From: Spirochaetota bacterium
Lineage (GTDB): Bacteria > Spirochaetota > UBA4802 > JAFGDQ01
Length of the DNA: 64,000 bases
NCBI GenBank assembly: GCA_016934735.1
Contig: JAFGSG010000023.1
Span: forward strand, 1-64,000
Direction: 5' to 3'
Positions 19,004-29,417 of the stretch are shown here, in pieces. The position numbers and the translations under genes are program-made. The notes below the pieces were generated by a model. The model saw only the letters and a list, made by a program, of their open reading frames with translations. It had not been told where the DNA came from and did no database searches. Positions within the stretch are counted from its first letter, which is position 1, and each line of letters opens with the position of its first letter.

Positions 19004-20065
19004 TTATTCCGCTATATTGTTGGCTACGTCGTCGCCGACCTCGGTTGTCGACATGCCCATCTTGCCGGCTCCCATGTCTTTCATTTTGAGTATGGTTTTC
19101 TTCATGGCATCTTCTACCCTGACTGCAGCCTTGCGCTCGCCGAGAATATCGAGCATCATCTGCACAGCACCGACAGCAGCCATAGGATTGATGATGTTCT
19201 GTCCGGTATATTTTGGCGCGCTGCCGCCGATCGGTTCGAACATTGAGACGCCCTCGGGATTGATGTTGCCGCCCGAGGCAATGCCCATGCCTCCCTGTGT
19301 AATTGCCCCAAGGTCCGTTATAATGTCGCCGAACAGGTTCTCCGTTACAATAACATCGAACCACTCAGGATTCTTGACCATCCACATGCAGGTGGCGTCA
19401 ACATGATAGTATTCGCGTTTGATATCAGGGAAATATTTCTGTCCCATTTCATTGAATGCTCTTTCCCATAAGCCCCATACATAGGTTAATACATTTGTCT
19501 TGCCCGAAAGCGCAAGTGTATTCTTTTTATTTCTCTTCTTTGTGTATTCAAATGCCCATTTAAGACATCTGTCCACCTGAAATCTGTTGTATAGCATCGA
19601 CTGCTCGGCAATTTCATGAGGGGTTCCTTCCATTGTATTTCCGCCGACCCCGGTATATACTCCTCCAGTGTTTTCCCGTACTACAACATAATCAATTTCT
19701 TTAGGGCCTTTATCCTTTAAAGGAGTCTGGACATTTTCATATAATTTAACCGGACGCAGATTTATGTATTGATCGAGTTCAAAGCGCAGTTTCAGCAGAA
19801 TACCTTTCTCAAGAATTCCGGGCTTTACATCCGGGTGTCCTATGGCTCCCAGAAGAATGGCGTCGAACTTCTTAAGATCGCTTACAGCGGAGGCAGGCAG
19901 CACCTCGCCTGTGCGCAAGTATCTGTCTCCCCCGAAATCAAAATCCGTAAGTTCAACCTTGAATTTTTCAATGTCGGCTGCGGCCTTAAGTGATTTAATG
20001 CCCTCGCGGACAACTTCCGGACCCGTACCGTCGCCGCCTATAACAGCTATCTTGTATGTTTTCAT
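19004..20065 (-). CDS. leuB: Isopropylmalate/isocitrate dehydrogenase family protein (probable 3-isopropylmalate dehydrogenase)
   Basis: IAVIGGDGTGPEVV; GILLKLRFELDQYINLRPVKLY; NLFGDIITDLGAITQGGMGIASGGNINPE. Confidence 0.8.
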   Translation of the reverse strand: MKTYKIAVIGGDGTGPEVVREGIKSLKAAADIEKFKVELTDFDFGGDRYLRTGEVLPASAVSDLKKFDAILLGAIGHPDVKPGILEKGILLKLRFELDQYINLRPVKLYENVQTPLKDKGPKEIDYVVVRENTGGVYTGVGGNTMEGTPHEIAEQSMLYNRFQVDRCLKWAFEYTKKRNKKNTLALSGKTNVLTYVWGLWERAFNEMGQKYFPDIKREYYHVDATCMWMVKNPEWFDVIVTENLFGDIITDLGAITQGGMGIASGGNINPEGVSMFEPIGGSAPKYTGQNIINPMAAVGAVQMMLDILGERKAAVRVEDAMKKTILKMKDMGAGKMGMSTTEVGDDVANNIAE

Positions 20066-20166
20066 TATTCAATTCCTCAAATTTATTAATTAATATACGC
20101 GACTTAATTTATTGCATTAAGAAGTATAAGAAATAAAAATCATGTGAATAAATGCAAGCAAAATTA

Positions 20167-21579
20167 TTATTCGATTTTGATAATCTTCATCATGTTCGTA
20201 TTGCCTGCTATGCCTGCCGGCGTACCTGCTGTAATTACAAACGTATCCCCATGCTTTGCTATGCGGCCGCTCATCAGCAATTTTTTTGCATTTTCTATCA
20301 TTTCATCCGTATTGGAATAAAAATCCGTTTTCATGGGGATGATTCCAAATACTATGGAAAGCTGTCTTGCAACATCTTCATTCTGAGTGACGGCAATAAT
20401 AGGGATTTGAGGCCTGAATTTTGCAGCTCTTAAAGCAGTTGAACCCGATGATGTAAAGCACAGAATGGCTTTTGCTTTAAGAGAATATGCTGCGTCTACC
20501 GCGGCATAGCTTATAGCTTCGCTCGAATCCTCCCTGTTGATCACTATTGAATCTTTGTATGCCGTATAGTCGATGGTTTTCTCCGCATTGTGAACTGTTT
20601 CGCAAAGATATCTGACTGCTTCAGCAGGGTATCTGCCTGCGGCAGATTCGCCGGTGAGCATAAGTGCGTCCACTTTGTCGAATACTGCGTTTGCAATATC
20701 GCTAACTTCTGCTCTCGTCGGGCGCGGATTCTGCATCATGGAATCCAGAAGCTGTGTGGCAATTATCACGGGCTTGCCCTTTCTCTGTGCAGCGCTCACT
20801 AGCATTTTCTGTGCCGTAGGCACCTCGGTTATCGGAAGTTCTACGCCGAGATCCCCTCTTGCGACAAGGATCATATCGGAGGCGTCGATTATTTTTTCAA
20901 TATTTGACAAAGCCTGCGGGTGCTCAATCTTGGCAACAAGTTTAATATTATCGTGGAGCAGGCCTCTGATAGCATAAATCTCTTTTTCGCTTTTAATCAT
21001 TGAGGCGGCAATGAAATCCACATTCTGGGATAATGCATAATCGATATCCTTTTTATCTGCCGGAGTAAGAATAGGGAAGGGTACGTCGACTCCGATAAAA
21101 TGGGTGCCTTTTCTGTCTTTTAAAATTCCGTCTTTCATTGAAGCAACTATAAGCCTGTCTCTTTTAACTTCTTTAATGATAAAATCAACAGTCCCGTCAT
21201 CCGCCATAATATGATTATTCTTTTTTGAAATCTGGTTTATTTTATCATAGTTGAGTGAAAAATTTTCATCAGTCAGATCAGCATCATTAAAAAGGAGTTC
21301 TATTTCTTTATCTTTCTTTAAAACAATACCGTTTATATTTTTAACGATAGTCCTGATTTCCGATCCTTTTAAGTCCGCCATTATGGGCATTTTATCATTT
21401 ATTGATCTTATTGTTTTTATCCGTTCTGTATAATCATTATAATCACCATGTGAAAAATTCAGCCGGAATATATCTACTCCTAGTTCGATAAATGTTTTGA
21501 TCATTTCTTTGTCTGATGAAGCCGGCCCCAGTGTTGCAATGATCTTTGTTTTGCTTTTCTCCATCATTAAGGTCTCCAA
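20167..21579 (-). CDS. pyk: Pyruvate kinase
   Basis: KIIATLGPASS; FRLNFSHGDYNDY; ILVARGDLGVELP; MLTGESAAGRYPAEAV. Confidence 0.95.
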   Translation of the reverse strand: METLMMEKSKTKIIATLGPASSDKEMIKTFIELGVDIFRLNFSHGDYNDYTERIKTIRSINDKMPIMADLKGSEIRTIVKNINGIVLKKDKEIELLFNDADLTDENFSLNYDKINQISKKNNHIMADDGTVDFIIKEVKRDRLIVASMKDGILKDRKGTHFIGVDVPFPILTPADKKDIDYALSQNVDFIAASMIKSEKEIYAIRGLLHDNIKLVAKIEHPQALSNIEKIIDASDMILVARGDLGVELPITEVPTAQKMLVSAAQRKGKPVIIATQLLDSMMQNPRPTRAEVSDIANAVFDKVDALMLTGESAAGRYPAEAVRYLCETVHNAEKTIDYTAYKDSIVINREDSSEAISYAAVDAAYSLKAKAILCFTSSGSTALRAAKFRPQIPIIAVTQNEDVARQLSIVFGIIPMKTDFYSNTDEMIENAKKLLMSGRIAKHGDTFVITAGTPAGIAGNTNMMKIIKIE

Positions 21580-21691
21580 ATATATTTTTTAATTAAGAAT
21601 ATAAATTTTTTTATTAAATGACAACAATAAAACAGAATTATTAAAAGTAAAGTACGCGGGCTTCAGGGTGTTGTTATTTGGGAAGATGAAT

Positions 21692-22258
21692 TCAGGCAAT
21701 AAGTTTAATAAGTTTCACATTAAATCCGCAGAACGGCAGCCATCCTTTATTTTGCGCCTTTTCAAATGAAATGATAATATGAGGCAGGTATTTAGGCTCA
21801 ACAGGATTAGTCCTGAGCGACCAGCCAAGTTCTTTAAGAAGCCTGTTACCTTTTTTATTGTTGCACCATTTGCATGCGCATACCATATTTTCCCATGATG
21901 AATAGCCGCTGCTTAAAGTTTTGCCGGTAATTTCCTGCCATCTGCTCCCCGGAATAACGTGATCAACAGTGAGATCTCTTACCGAGAATCTTTTATTGCA
22001 GAACTGACATATCATATCGTCTCTGTAAATAATGTTAAGTTTTGAAAAAACCACTTTCCTTTTAGGCAGATCGTTATAGCCCAGTATGGAAATAACCGAA
22101 GGTATCCTGATGGATATCGAGGGAGATCTCACGAAGTCATCGCTTTCAATTACAGGAACTGCTTTGTCTGCCGTTAACAGACATACAGCATCCCTCGCGT
22201 TTGTTATTCGGAGAGGGATGAAGCCGGAATTTAACACCAATACATCAGTATTCAGCAT
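21692..22258 (-). CDS. HNH endonuclease family protein
   Basis: CQFCNKRFSVRDLTVDHVIPGSRW...SWENMVCACKWCNNKKGNRLL. Confidence 0.85.
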   Translation of the reverse strand: MLNTDVLVLNSGFIPLRITNARDAVCLLTADKAVPVIESDDFVRSPSISIRIPSVISILGYNDLPKRKVVFSKLNIIYRDDMICQFCNKRFSVRDLTVDHVIPGSRWQEITGKTLSSGYSSWENMVCACKWCNNKKGNRLLKELGWSLRTNPVEPKYLPHIIISFEKAQNKGWLPFCGFNVKLIKLIA

Positions 22259-22525
22259 TGTATTTTCCTTTTTAAAAAAGCCGGAAGTCAGCCGAGGGCA
22301 TGCTAAATAAATCGAGTAATTCCGTCAAGAATTTTATTAAAATTGTAATTTTATATGCCCGGAATGATTGATCTGAGTTACACCGGATGTAATGATTAAA
22401 ATTTTTAATTGTATTATTTTATTCTTGTATTCAAGGATAAGTAAAATACAATTCCTCATCGGCAATTCAGCATAATAAAGAAAATATTAAGACGTCTATA
22501 ATAAAAATACAGGCAATTTTTTAAT

Positions 22526-23902
22526 ATGATATTAAAACTATTCAAGTTGATTTTTAATAAAATAACTAATCAGCCGTACAGATTAGTGCTTAGCAGTTTT
22601 GCAGCTGTCATAATAATCGGTTCAATACTTCTTTATCTGCCGGTATCGGCTGCCGGAAAAAATATCTCCTACATGGATGCGTTGTTTACATCAGCTTCTG
22701 CTGTCTGTGTTACAGGATTAGTTGTTGTTGACACGGGTTCATTCTTTTCAATGGGAGGACAAATCATAATACTATTGCTTATTCAGATAGGCGGACTTGG
22801 TGTTATGACCCTTTCAACTTTATTTCTGTTTTATCTTAAGGGAAAATTCGGTATTGGCAGCAGAGAAGTAATCCAGGAGACTATTTCGTCATTTGACATA
22901 GTTGATATAGGGCTGCTTTTAAAATCCGTACTTATTTTTACGTTTACATGTGAAGCTGCCGGAGCTGTTCTTCTAACTATCCGCTTTTTATTCGATATGC
23001 CGTTTTCTGCGGCGATATATAATGCCGTTTTTCATTCAATATCGGCATTCTGCAATGCAGGTTTCAGCACATTCAGCGATAGTTTAGTTGCGTATCGCTC
23101 AGATATATTTGTGAATGTAATAATAATTTTCTTAATAATAATCGGGGGAATAGGTTTTATTGTTAATTATGAACTTGTCAAAAACTGGAATAAAAAATTT
23201 TCATTTCGCGCGCTCTCGCTCCATTCAAAAATAGTGATTTCCGTTTCAGGTGCTTTAATAGCCGTTGGGACTGTTCTTATCCTGTTTTTTGAATACAGTG
23301 TTTCCATGAAGGAATTTGACTTTTCCACAAAAATACTTGCCGCCTTTTTCCAGTCGGTTACTTCACGTACAGCCGGATTTAACACTATTGATTTATATTC
23401 ATTCTCAATCCCGTCAATTTTTGTAATAGTCGGTCTTATGTTCATTGGAGCTTCTCCGTCGTCCTGCGGCGGGGGTATTAAAACATCAACAATTGCTGTT
23501 GTTTTAGCTTTTATAAGATCCAGAATAAACGGCCAGAAAAATATCAATTTATTTCACAACACATTGCCTTTCAATGTGATTTCAAAAGCTATTGTTATCG
23601 TTGTTTTCGGAATTTCGACAGTTGTGTTTTTTTCTTTCTTAATTTCCATTTTTGAAATAAGTAATACTTCTTTCAGTGATAACGGTACGCGCTTTATTCA
23701 AATATTTTTTGAGGTAGTGTCGGCTTTCGGAACTGTCGGCTTATCAACAGGTATTACTCCGGAACTGTCTTTTGTCAGCCGTGTTTTACTTGTGATTTTA
23801 ATGTTAATGGGCCGGGTGGGCCCTTTAACAATAGCGCTTTCTATAGGTTCCAAAGAAGCTGTTGATATAAGATATGTTGAAGATACCATTATAATAGGGT
23901 AA
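22526..23902 (+). CDS. ktrB: TrkH/KtrB-family potassium transporter
   Basis: TSASAVCVTGL; AFCNAGFS; SRTAGFNT; SAFGTVGLS selectivity-filter-like P-loops. Confidence 0.88.
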   Translation: MILKLFKLIFNKITNQPYRLVLSSFAAVIIIGSILLYLPVSAAGKNISYMDALFTSASAVCVTGLVVVDTGSFFSMGGQIIILLLIQIGGLGVMTLSTLFLFYLKGKFGIGSREVIQETISSFDIVDIGLLLKSVLIFTFTCEAAGAVLLTIRFLFDMPFSAAIYNAVFHSISAFCNAGFSTFSDSLVAYRSDIFVNVIIIFLIIIGGIGFIVNYELVKNWNKKFSFRALSLHSKIVISVSGALIAVGTVLILFFEYSVSMKEFDFSTKILAAFFQSVTSRTAGFNTIDLYSFSIPSIFVIVGLMFIGASPSSCGGGIKTSTIAVVLAFIRSRINGQKNINLFHNTLPFNVISKAIVIVVFGISTVVFFSFLISIFEISNTSFSDNGTRFIQIFFEVVSAFGTVGLSTGITPELSFVSRVLLVILMLMGRVGPLTIALSIGSKEAVDIRYVEDTIIIG

Positions 23903-23907
23903 TAATT

Positions 23908-24564
23908 ATGAAAAATATCACAATTATAGGTTTAAGCAGTTTTGGATTTTATTTATGCAAATCCTTAAGCAAGCTCGGATTTAATCTCATGGCTATTGAT
24001 ATCAAAGAAGAACAGGTGAATCAGGTAAAGACATTTGCCCGTAAAGCGGTCATTGGCGACGCAACAGATAAAAATTATTTAATGAAGCTGGGAATAACAG
24101 ATTTTGACATAGTCGTTGTATCTGTTGGAAATAAAATTGATACAAGCATTTTAATTACGCTTTACCTGAAAGAACTCGGAATAAAGAACATTGTTGCAAA
24201 AGCAATAAATGATGATCATGCGAAAATTTTAGAAAAAATCGGGGCAACACAAATAATATTTCCGGAACGGGATATGGCGGAGAGAATGTCCCATACCATA
24301 GCTTCCCCTAATTTTTTAGACTATATTCCGCTTACGGAAGGATTCAGTTTAATCGAATCGGCTCCGGTGACTGACTGGCAGGGTAAAATGCTGAAAGAAT
24401 TGGATTTAAGAAAAAAATACCAGATTCAAATTGTAATGGTAAGAGAACTAATCCCCGAAAGAGTTGTTATTCCCGACGGTGACTTTATTATAAAAGACAG
24501 TGATATTCTTTACATAATTGGAAGGAACGAAAACATTCAGCTGTTAAATAAAGATATAACTTAA
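23908..24564 (+). CDS. ktrA: TrkA/KtrA-family K+ channel regulatory NAD-binding protein
   Basis: RCK N and C domains; adjacent to the KtrB-like gene. Confidence 0.88.
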   Translation: MKNITIIGLSSFGFYLCKSLSKLGFNLMAIDIKEEQVNQVKTFARKAVIGDATDKNYLMKLGITDFDIVVVSVGNKIDTSILITLYLKELGIKNIVAKAINDDHAKILEKIGATQIIFPERDMAERMSHTIASPNFLDYIPLTEGFSLIESAPVTDWQGKMLKELDLRKKYQIQIVMVRELIPERVVIPDGDFIIKDSDILYIIGRNENIQLLNKDIT

Positions 24565-24773
24565 GCGGCTTTGGCGCGGACTATCCGCTAAAATCATATG
24601 GCGGTCTTGGTATACTTTTATAATTATATTATAAGCTTGACAATATGCATTTTTTAGTTATTACTATCTGTAGAAGCTTTCTTAAATATTCAGCTGCCGC
24701 ACTCAATAAAAAATGAGTTATGAAAAAGCACTAGTACGGCATTACATTAGAAATTGTGAGCAAAATGAATTTT

Positions 24774-24900
24774 TAAATTGAAATACATTACAAAATTTTT
24801 GAGGACGATTTTCAGGCCTGATGCAAAAGCTCTTTGAAACAAGAAAAACTAACCAGGAAGATCTGATCCCGCAGAAAAGTTTGTAATGTATTTCAATTTA
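24774..24900 (+). repeat. Hairpin-core repeat copy 4
   Basis: TAAATTGAAATACATTACAAAATTTT (24774-24799) matches the reverse complement of 24875-24900 at 25/26; core matches copies 1-3. Confidence 0.82.
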
Positions 24901-25066
24901 TGGCATTATTAACCATAAAAAACAAATGCGACTCTGTACTAGTATTTAAATTCATTTTTGTTTTTAAGTCTTTAAGGGTATATTTAAAAGATTACAATTG
25001 ATAATTATTTAATTCTATGCCCAATGATCATCTTGTAATATACAGACTGTAAGGATAAAAGAAAAT

Positions 25067-26410
25067 ATGAGAAGGATAAATATTATAACAATATTTGTAT
25101 TCTTATCTTTTGCTGCTTATGCAGACACATTAATGGACAGTACACTATCAAATGAACCGAAGCTAACCAATCAATACGCGGGCATCAAACTCGACGGTAC
25201 AGTTAACCCTATAATTGCCGAACATATAGTATCTTCAATAGAGAAAGCCAATAATAGAAACGCAAAATTTATCGTAATAAAAATGGATACGCCCGGCGGT
25301 CTGATGACATCTATGCGCGAGATCATAAAAGCAATTCTTTCTTCGAAGGTTCCTGTCGTTGTGTACGCTTTTCCCAAGGGGGCGCAGGCGGCTTCTGCAG
25401 GGGGATACATTATGCTTGCGGCTCATGTTGCGGCAATGGCCCCGGGCACGGAAATCGGTGCAATGCATCCTGTAAGTCCCTTCATGGACTTCGGGAAAAA
25501 GGACGAGAAAGGTAAACAGGAAACAGGAGTAATGGAAAAGAAGGTATTGAACGATACAGTCGCCTATGCCCGAAGCCTTGCCCAGAAGAGGAACAGGAAC
25601 ATTCAATGGACCGAAGACGCGGTAAAAAGCGCAATTTCCAGTACATATCTTGAAGCGAAAAAGCTGGGAGTAATTGATTTAATCGCTGAGGATATGGCAG
25701 ACCTGCTTAAGAAGTTAAATGGAAGAACGGTTAATGTTGACGGACATTCTATTGTTTTTCATACAACAGGTATAAAAGAATATGAATATGAAATGGATTT
25801 AAAACAAAAATTTCTGAACTATTTTGCAGATCCTCAGCTTGTTTTTATTTTATTTATTATAGCTCTTGTAGGCATTGGAATGGAGGTGAAAAATCCGGGC
25901 ATGATTTTTCCCGGTGCGCTGGGAGGGATAGCCTTATTTCTGTTTTTAATGGCCATGAGAATCCTTCCGATAAATATATTCGGCCTTGTTCTGATATTAT
26001 TAGCCATTACACTTTTTATTCTTGAGCTTAACTTTGTAAGTTACGGATTGCTCACAATCGGAGGCATAATATCTTTTGTGCTTGGCTCCATGATCCTTTT
26101 TGACTCTCCGCTTCCGGGTATGTCCATCCCGGTACCTTCGATTATCGGAGCAGCAATATTTTTATTGCTATTTTTCTTTGTGCTGATAAGATCAATATTA
26201 GCTGTACACCGCGGGAAGGTTTCTACAGGCATGGAAGGCTTAATCGGCGAAACCGGAACAGCAATAGTAGATTTTAATAAAGCCGGTAAAATATTGATAC
26301 ATGGTGAATACTGGAATGCTGAAAGCGATGAAGAAATAAAGAAGAACGATCAGGTTACTGTCGTCGCATCGAACGGTATGCTTCTGACGGTTAAAAGAAA
26401 AAAAGAATAA
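25067..26410 (+). CDS. NfeD family ClpP-class membrane serine protease
   Basis: MDTPGGLMTSMREI; AQAASAGGYIMLAAHVAAMAPGTEIGAMHP; C-terminal NfeD OB-like domain. Confidence 0.9.
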   Translation: MRRINIITIFVFLSFAAYADTLMDSTLSNEPKLTNQYAGIKLDGTVNPIIAEHIVSSIEKANNRNAKFIVIKMDTPGGLMTSMREIIKAILSSKVPVVVYAFPKGAQAASAGGYIMLAAHVAAMAPGTEIGAMHPVSPFMDFGKKDEKGKQETGVMEKKVLNDTVAYARSLAQKRNRNIQWTEDAVKSAISSTYLEAKKLGVIDLIAEDMADLLKKLNGRTVNVDGHSIVFHTTGIKEYEYEMDLKQKFLNYFADPQLVFILFIIALVGIGMEVKNPGMIFPGALGGIALFLFLMAMRILPINIFGLVLILLAITLFILELNFVSYGLLTIGGIISFVLGSMILFDSPLPGMSIPVPSIIGAAIFLLLFFFVLIRSILAVHRGKVSTGMEGLIGETGTAIVDFNKAGKILIHGEYWNAESDEEIKKNDQVTVVASNGMLLTVKRKKE

Positions 26411-26478
26411 TTTTTTATTATTATGCTTTTAAAGAACCATTATAATATCAGTAAAAATAAATAATTAAGGAGGTTTGT

Positions 26479-27234
26479 ATGTTTGCGAGCCCATTGTTAA
26501 CTGTAATTTTTTTAGTGATAATTCTGCTTATTGCATCTGTAAAAATACTGAAAGAATATGAAAGAGCTGTCGTGTTCCGCCTTGGAAGGATGATACTTCC
26601 TCCAAAGGGACCTAAAGGACCCGGGATTATAATAGTAATACCTATTATAGATAAATGGGTTAGGGTAACCTTGCGTTTAGTTGCTATGGATGTGCCTTCC
26701 CAGGATATTATTACCAAAGATAATGTTTCTTTAAAAGTCAATGCGGTAGTTTATTTCAGAGTTGTGGAGCCTAATAAGGCAATAACCGAAGTGGAAGATT
26801 ATCTTTACGCTACATCCCAGCTCGCACAGACTACGCTTAGAAGCATCATGGGTATGGTTGGATTAGATGAACTGCTTAGTGAAAGAGATAAAATAAATCT
26901 GCATCTGCAGGACGCGCTGGACAAGGATACTGACGCATGGGGAATTAAGGTTGCTAAAGTGGAAATAAAGCATGTTGACCTGCCTCAGGAGATGCAGCGC
27001 GCAATGGCAAAGCAGGCTGAAGCTGAGAGAGAGAGAAGGGCGAAAGTTATAAATGCCGAGGGCGAATTCCAGGCAGCTGAAAAGATGGTAAGCGCAGCTA
27101 CGTTGATGGAGGAGCATCCGATAGCCCTTCAACTCCGTTATCTTCAGACATTAAGCGAGGTTGCTACAGAGAATAATTCCACTACTTTATTCCCTATTCC
27201 GATTGATTTACTTTCACCTTTTATAAAGAAATAA
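26479..27234 (+). CDS. Slipin / SPFH (stomatin-like) protein
   Basis: [13 protein letters not shown]...[17 protein letters not shown]; follows NfeD. Confidence 0.93.
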   Translation: MFASPLLTVIFLVIILLIASVKILKEYERAVVFRLGRMILPPKGPKGPGIIIVIPIIDKWVRVTLRLVAMDVPSQDIITKDNVSLKVNAVVYFRVVEPNKAITEVEDYLYATSQLAQTTLRSIMGMVGLDELLSERDKINLHLQDALDKDTDAWGIKVAKVEIKHVDLPQEMQRAMAKQAEAERERRAKVINAEGEFQAAEKMVSAATLMEEHPIALQLRYLQTLSEVATENNSTTLFPIPIDLLSPFIKK

Positions 27235-27246
27235 TTATTATGCTGA

Positions 27247-27282
27247 TTTTTAAACAAGGGGCTGCAGCCCCTTGTTTAAAAA
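27247..27282. terminator. Bidirectional terminator, 36 bp perfect palindrome
   Basis: TTTTTAAACAAGGGGCTGCAGCCCCTTGTTTAAAAA between convergent genes. Confidence 0.85.
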
Positions 27283-27312
27283 AATATGTTGCGAAATCCT
27301 GTAATAAAATTA

Positions 27313-28971
27313 CTACAAAAGCATTCTTTTTAGTTCCCTGCCTTTTTCCTCCAGGAGTTTGCCCCGCTGTATATTTTTTGCGGAACCTTCAATGGGTTCT
27401 TTTACAACTTCAGTTAGTTTGTTTAAGTATTTTTCCAGATCAATAAGCAATGCATCAAGATTAAGCGAGTCATCTAAAATTGCCACACTCAGTTTTTCTG
27501 CTTCAGTGCTTGCCTGCGAAATGATGTTCATCTCATTGGTAAAATAAATTGAATTTTTTCTTACCTGAAAAAACACCGAGGATATATTCTGATACGAATT
27601 ATTAACAAGTTCAATAACGGATTTTGTCTTTTTAATGTTCGATTCAATCATCGGGATGCTGTTTTTTATTTTTTTTTGCAGTTTTTGTATGTTTTTTGAT
27701 ATTGTTAAGAAACCCTCATAAAGGACCGGATCGCGTGAAGCTTCAATTCTGGAATAGATGCCGATAATTTTCATAAGTTTCAATATATCTTTTAATATAA
27801 ATAATATATTATTTATATTAAAATAATTATCAATAAAATTTTTTAAAGTCTCATTGGAACTAATAATTTTTTTTTCAATTTCATTTAGCTGATCCATGAG
27901 TTCGCGTATGCTGGAGCTGATTTTTTCAGAAAGACTGTTGTTCTCGATTGATTGTTTGTTAAAAATATTTACTGTATTTTCAAGGTCTTTAGATTGTTCG
28001 ATAATCGATTTGCAGAATTCGAGCGAGCTGAAAGAGAAATCGAGCTGGCTTTTTGATTTGACATTAACATTTGTAGCCGTCTCACCTATAATATAGCCCT
28101 TTTCGGTTATTAAGTCTATCGTTTTAATGTGATCTTCAGGCGGTTTGCCGTTATTACCCGCGGATGCCAGTGTGTCAACTGCCGCTTTAAGATTTTCACC
28201 GATTTTCATGACATTGGCTGAACCTTCGATTGCTTTACCGGCATCGGAATCCATCAGGAAAACCTGAGTGTTGATATCAGCAAGCATATTCTTCTGGTTT
28301 TTGATTTTCTCTCCGGAAACCTCAGCTTTTTGCACCTGCTTGCCAACAACACTTTCCTGATGGCCGAATTTTTCTAAAAATAACAGGTAATTGTGATATC
28401 CGTTTTCAATATCCGAAAAAACCAGTGAATTAATGCTTATTAAATTATCTATATTTTCTTTGATCGGATTTACATAGTTAATTATGGTTTCAAGATTCTG
28501 ATTGATGTAATTGGACATGCTGTTGAATTTCGAGGAAAGTATCTGGAAGACAGAGGTATTATATTTACTTGATACAATAGAAGCATTGGTTGCAAGCACG
28601 TTTATCTCTTCCGTGTCTTTTTTAATTGTAATTACAATATTGATTAAATGATCAATCAGTGAAGTGATATTCTCTAATTTACTTTTTATTGAATTTATCC
28701 CATAAGTAATTTCAACAAAAAGATCTATATTTTTTCTAAAAGTAGTAATATTCTGTGAAATGCCTGAAATATAATTCTGGAGGCTGTCAAAAACCCGGTT
28801 GTAATTTTCGATAATTTTTGAATTTTTTTCCAATAATTCGGAAAGGAGCATCAGGCTTTCAGATGTAACTTGTTTTCTTACATGAGAAAGTTTATTTACA
28901 TTTTGAGCAGTTTCAATAATCTCAAAAATGGTTCTGGAGATGCTGTCGATAATTGAGTTGTCTAAATTCAT
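27313..28971 (-). CDS. Coiled-coil, soluble MCP-like protein with degenerate signalling hairpin
   Basis: KKDTEEINVLATNASIVSSKYN resembles the MCP hairpin tip INxLAxNAxIxAAxAGE; extensive heptads, no clear TM segment. Confidence 0.5.
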   Translation of the reverse strand: MNLDNSIIDSISRTIFEIIETAQNVNKLSHVRKQVTSESLMLLSELLEKNSKIIENYNRVFDSLQNYISGISQNITTFRKNIDLFVEITYGINSIKSKLENITSLIDHLINIVITIKKDTEEINVLATNASIVSSKYNTSVFQILSSKFNSMSNYINQNLETIINYVNPIKENIDNLISINSLVFSDIENGYHNYLLFLEKFGHQESVVGKQVQKAEVSGEKIKNQKNMLADINTQVFLMDSDAGKAIEGSANVMKIGENLKAAVDTLASAGNNGKPPEDHIKTIDLITEKGYIIGETATNVNVKSKSQLDFSFSSLEFCKSIIEQSKDLENTVNIFNKQSIENNSLSEKISSSIRELMDQLNEIEKKIISSNETLKNFIDNYFNINNILFILKDILKLMKIIGIYSRIEASRDPVLYEGFLTISKNIQKLQKKIKNSIPMIESNIKKTKSVIELVNNSYQNISSVFFQVRKNSIYFTNEMNIISQASTEAEKLSVAILDDSLNLDALLIDLEKYLNKLTEVVKEPIEGSAKNIQRGKLLEEKGRELKRMLL

Positions 28972-29329
28972 AATAAGGGTAGTATTATAGTGTGAATATT
29001 TTTTTTTATTTTATCATATATGATATGGATATTTCAAGGAATTATTTTTTTAAAAAAATCAGATGGCAGTTGATCTTAACAACTATGCAATAAAGCTGGG
29101 AACTAATAGTGCGTTTGCTATTTCTGCTGCCGCAGGATATATGCATAGATACATTTCTGCCAGATCTTGTCTGAAAACAAGTTTATAAATAATGATCTGA
29201 TGTTTCCTTGACATTTTTGGTGGACAAATGCAAGTTATTAATTAATCTATTTAACAAAAGTATATTATGCTAAATTCCAGTTATATTGGAGTTGTTGCAT
29301 AACTCAATATAACATATAAGAAGTCCGGA

Positions 29330-29368
29330 GAAATTCCCTGCCCCGCCGCAGGCGGGGGAGGGAATTTC
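29330..29368 (+). promoter_or_regulatory. GC-rich hairpin upstream of reductive-dehalogenase-like gene
   Basis: GAAATTCCCTGCCCCGCC-gca-GGCGGGGGAGGGAATTTC. Confidence 0.5.
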
Positions 29369-29417
29369 CCATTATTTCTTTGTTTTGCAACAAGTCTATT
29401 ATTGTAAGGAGCGCCTG

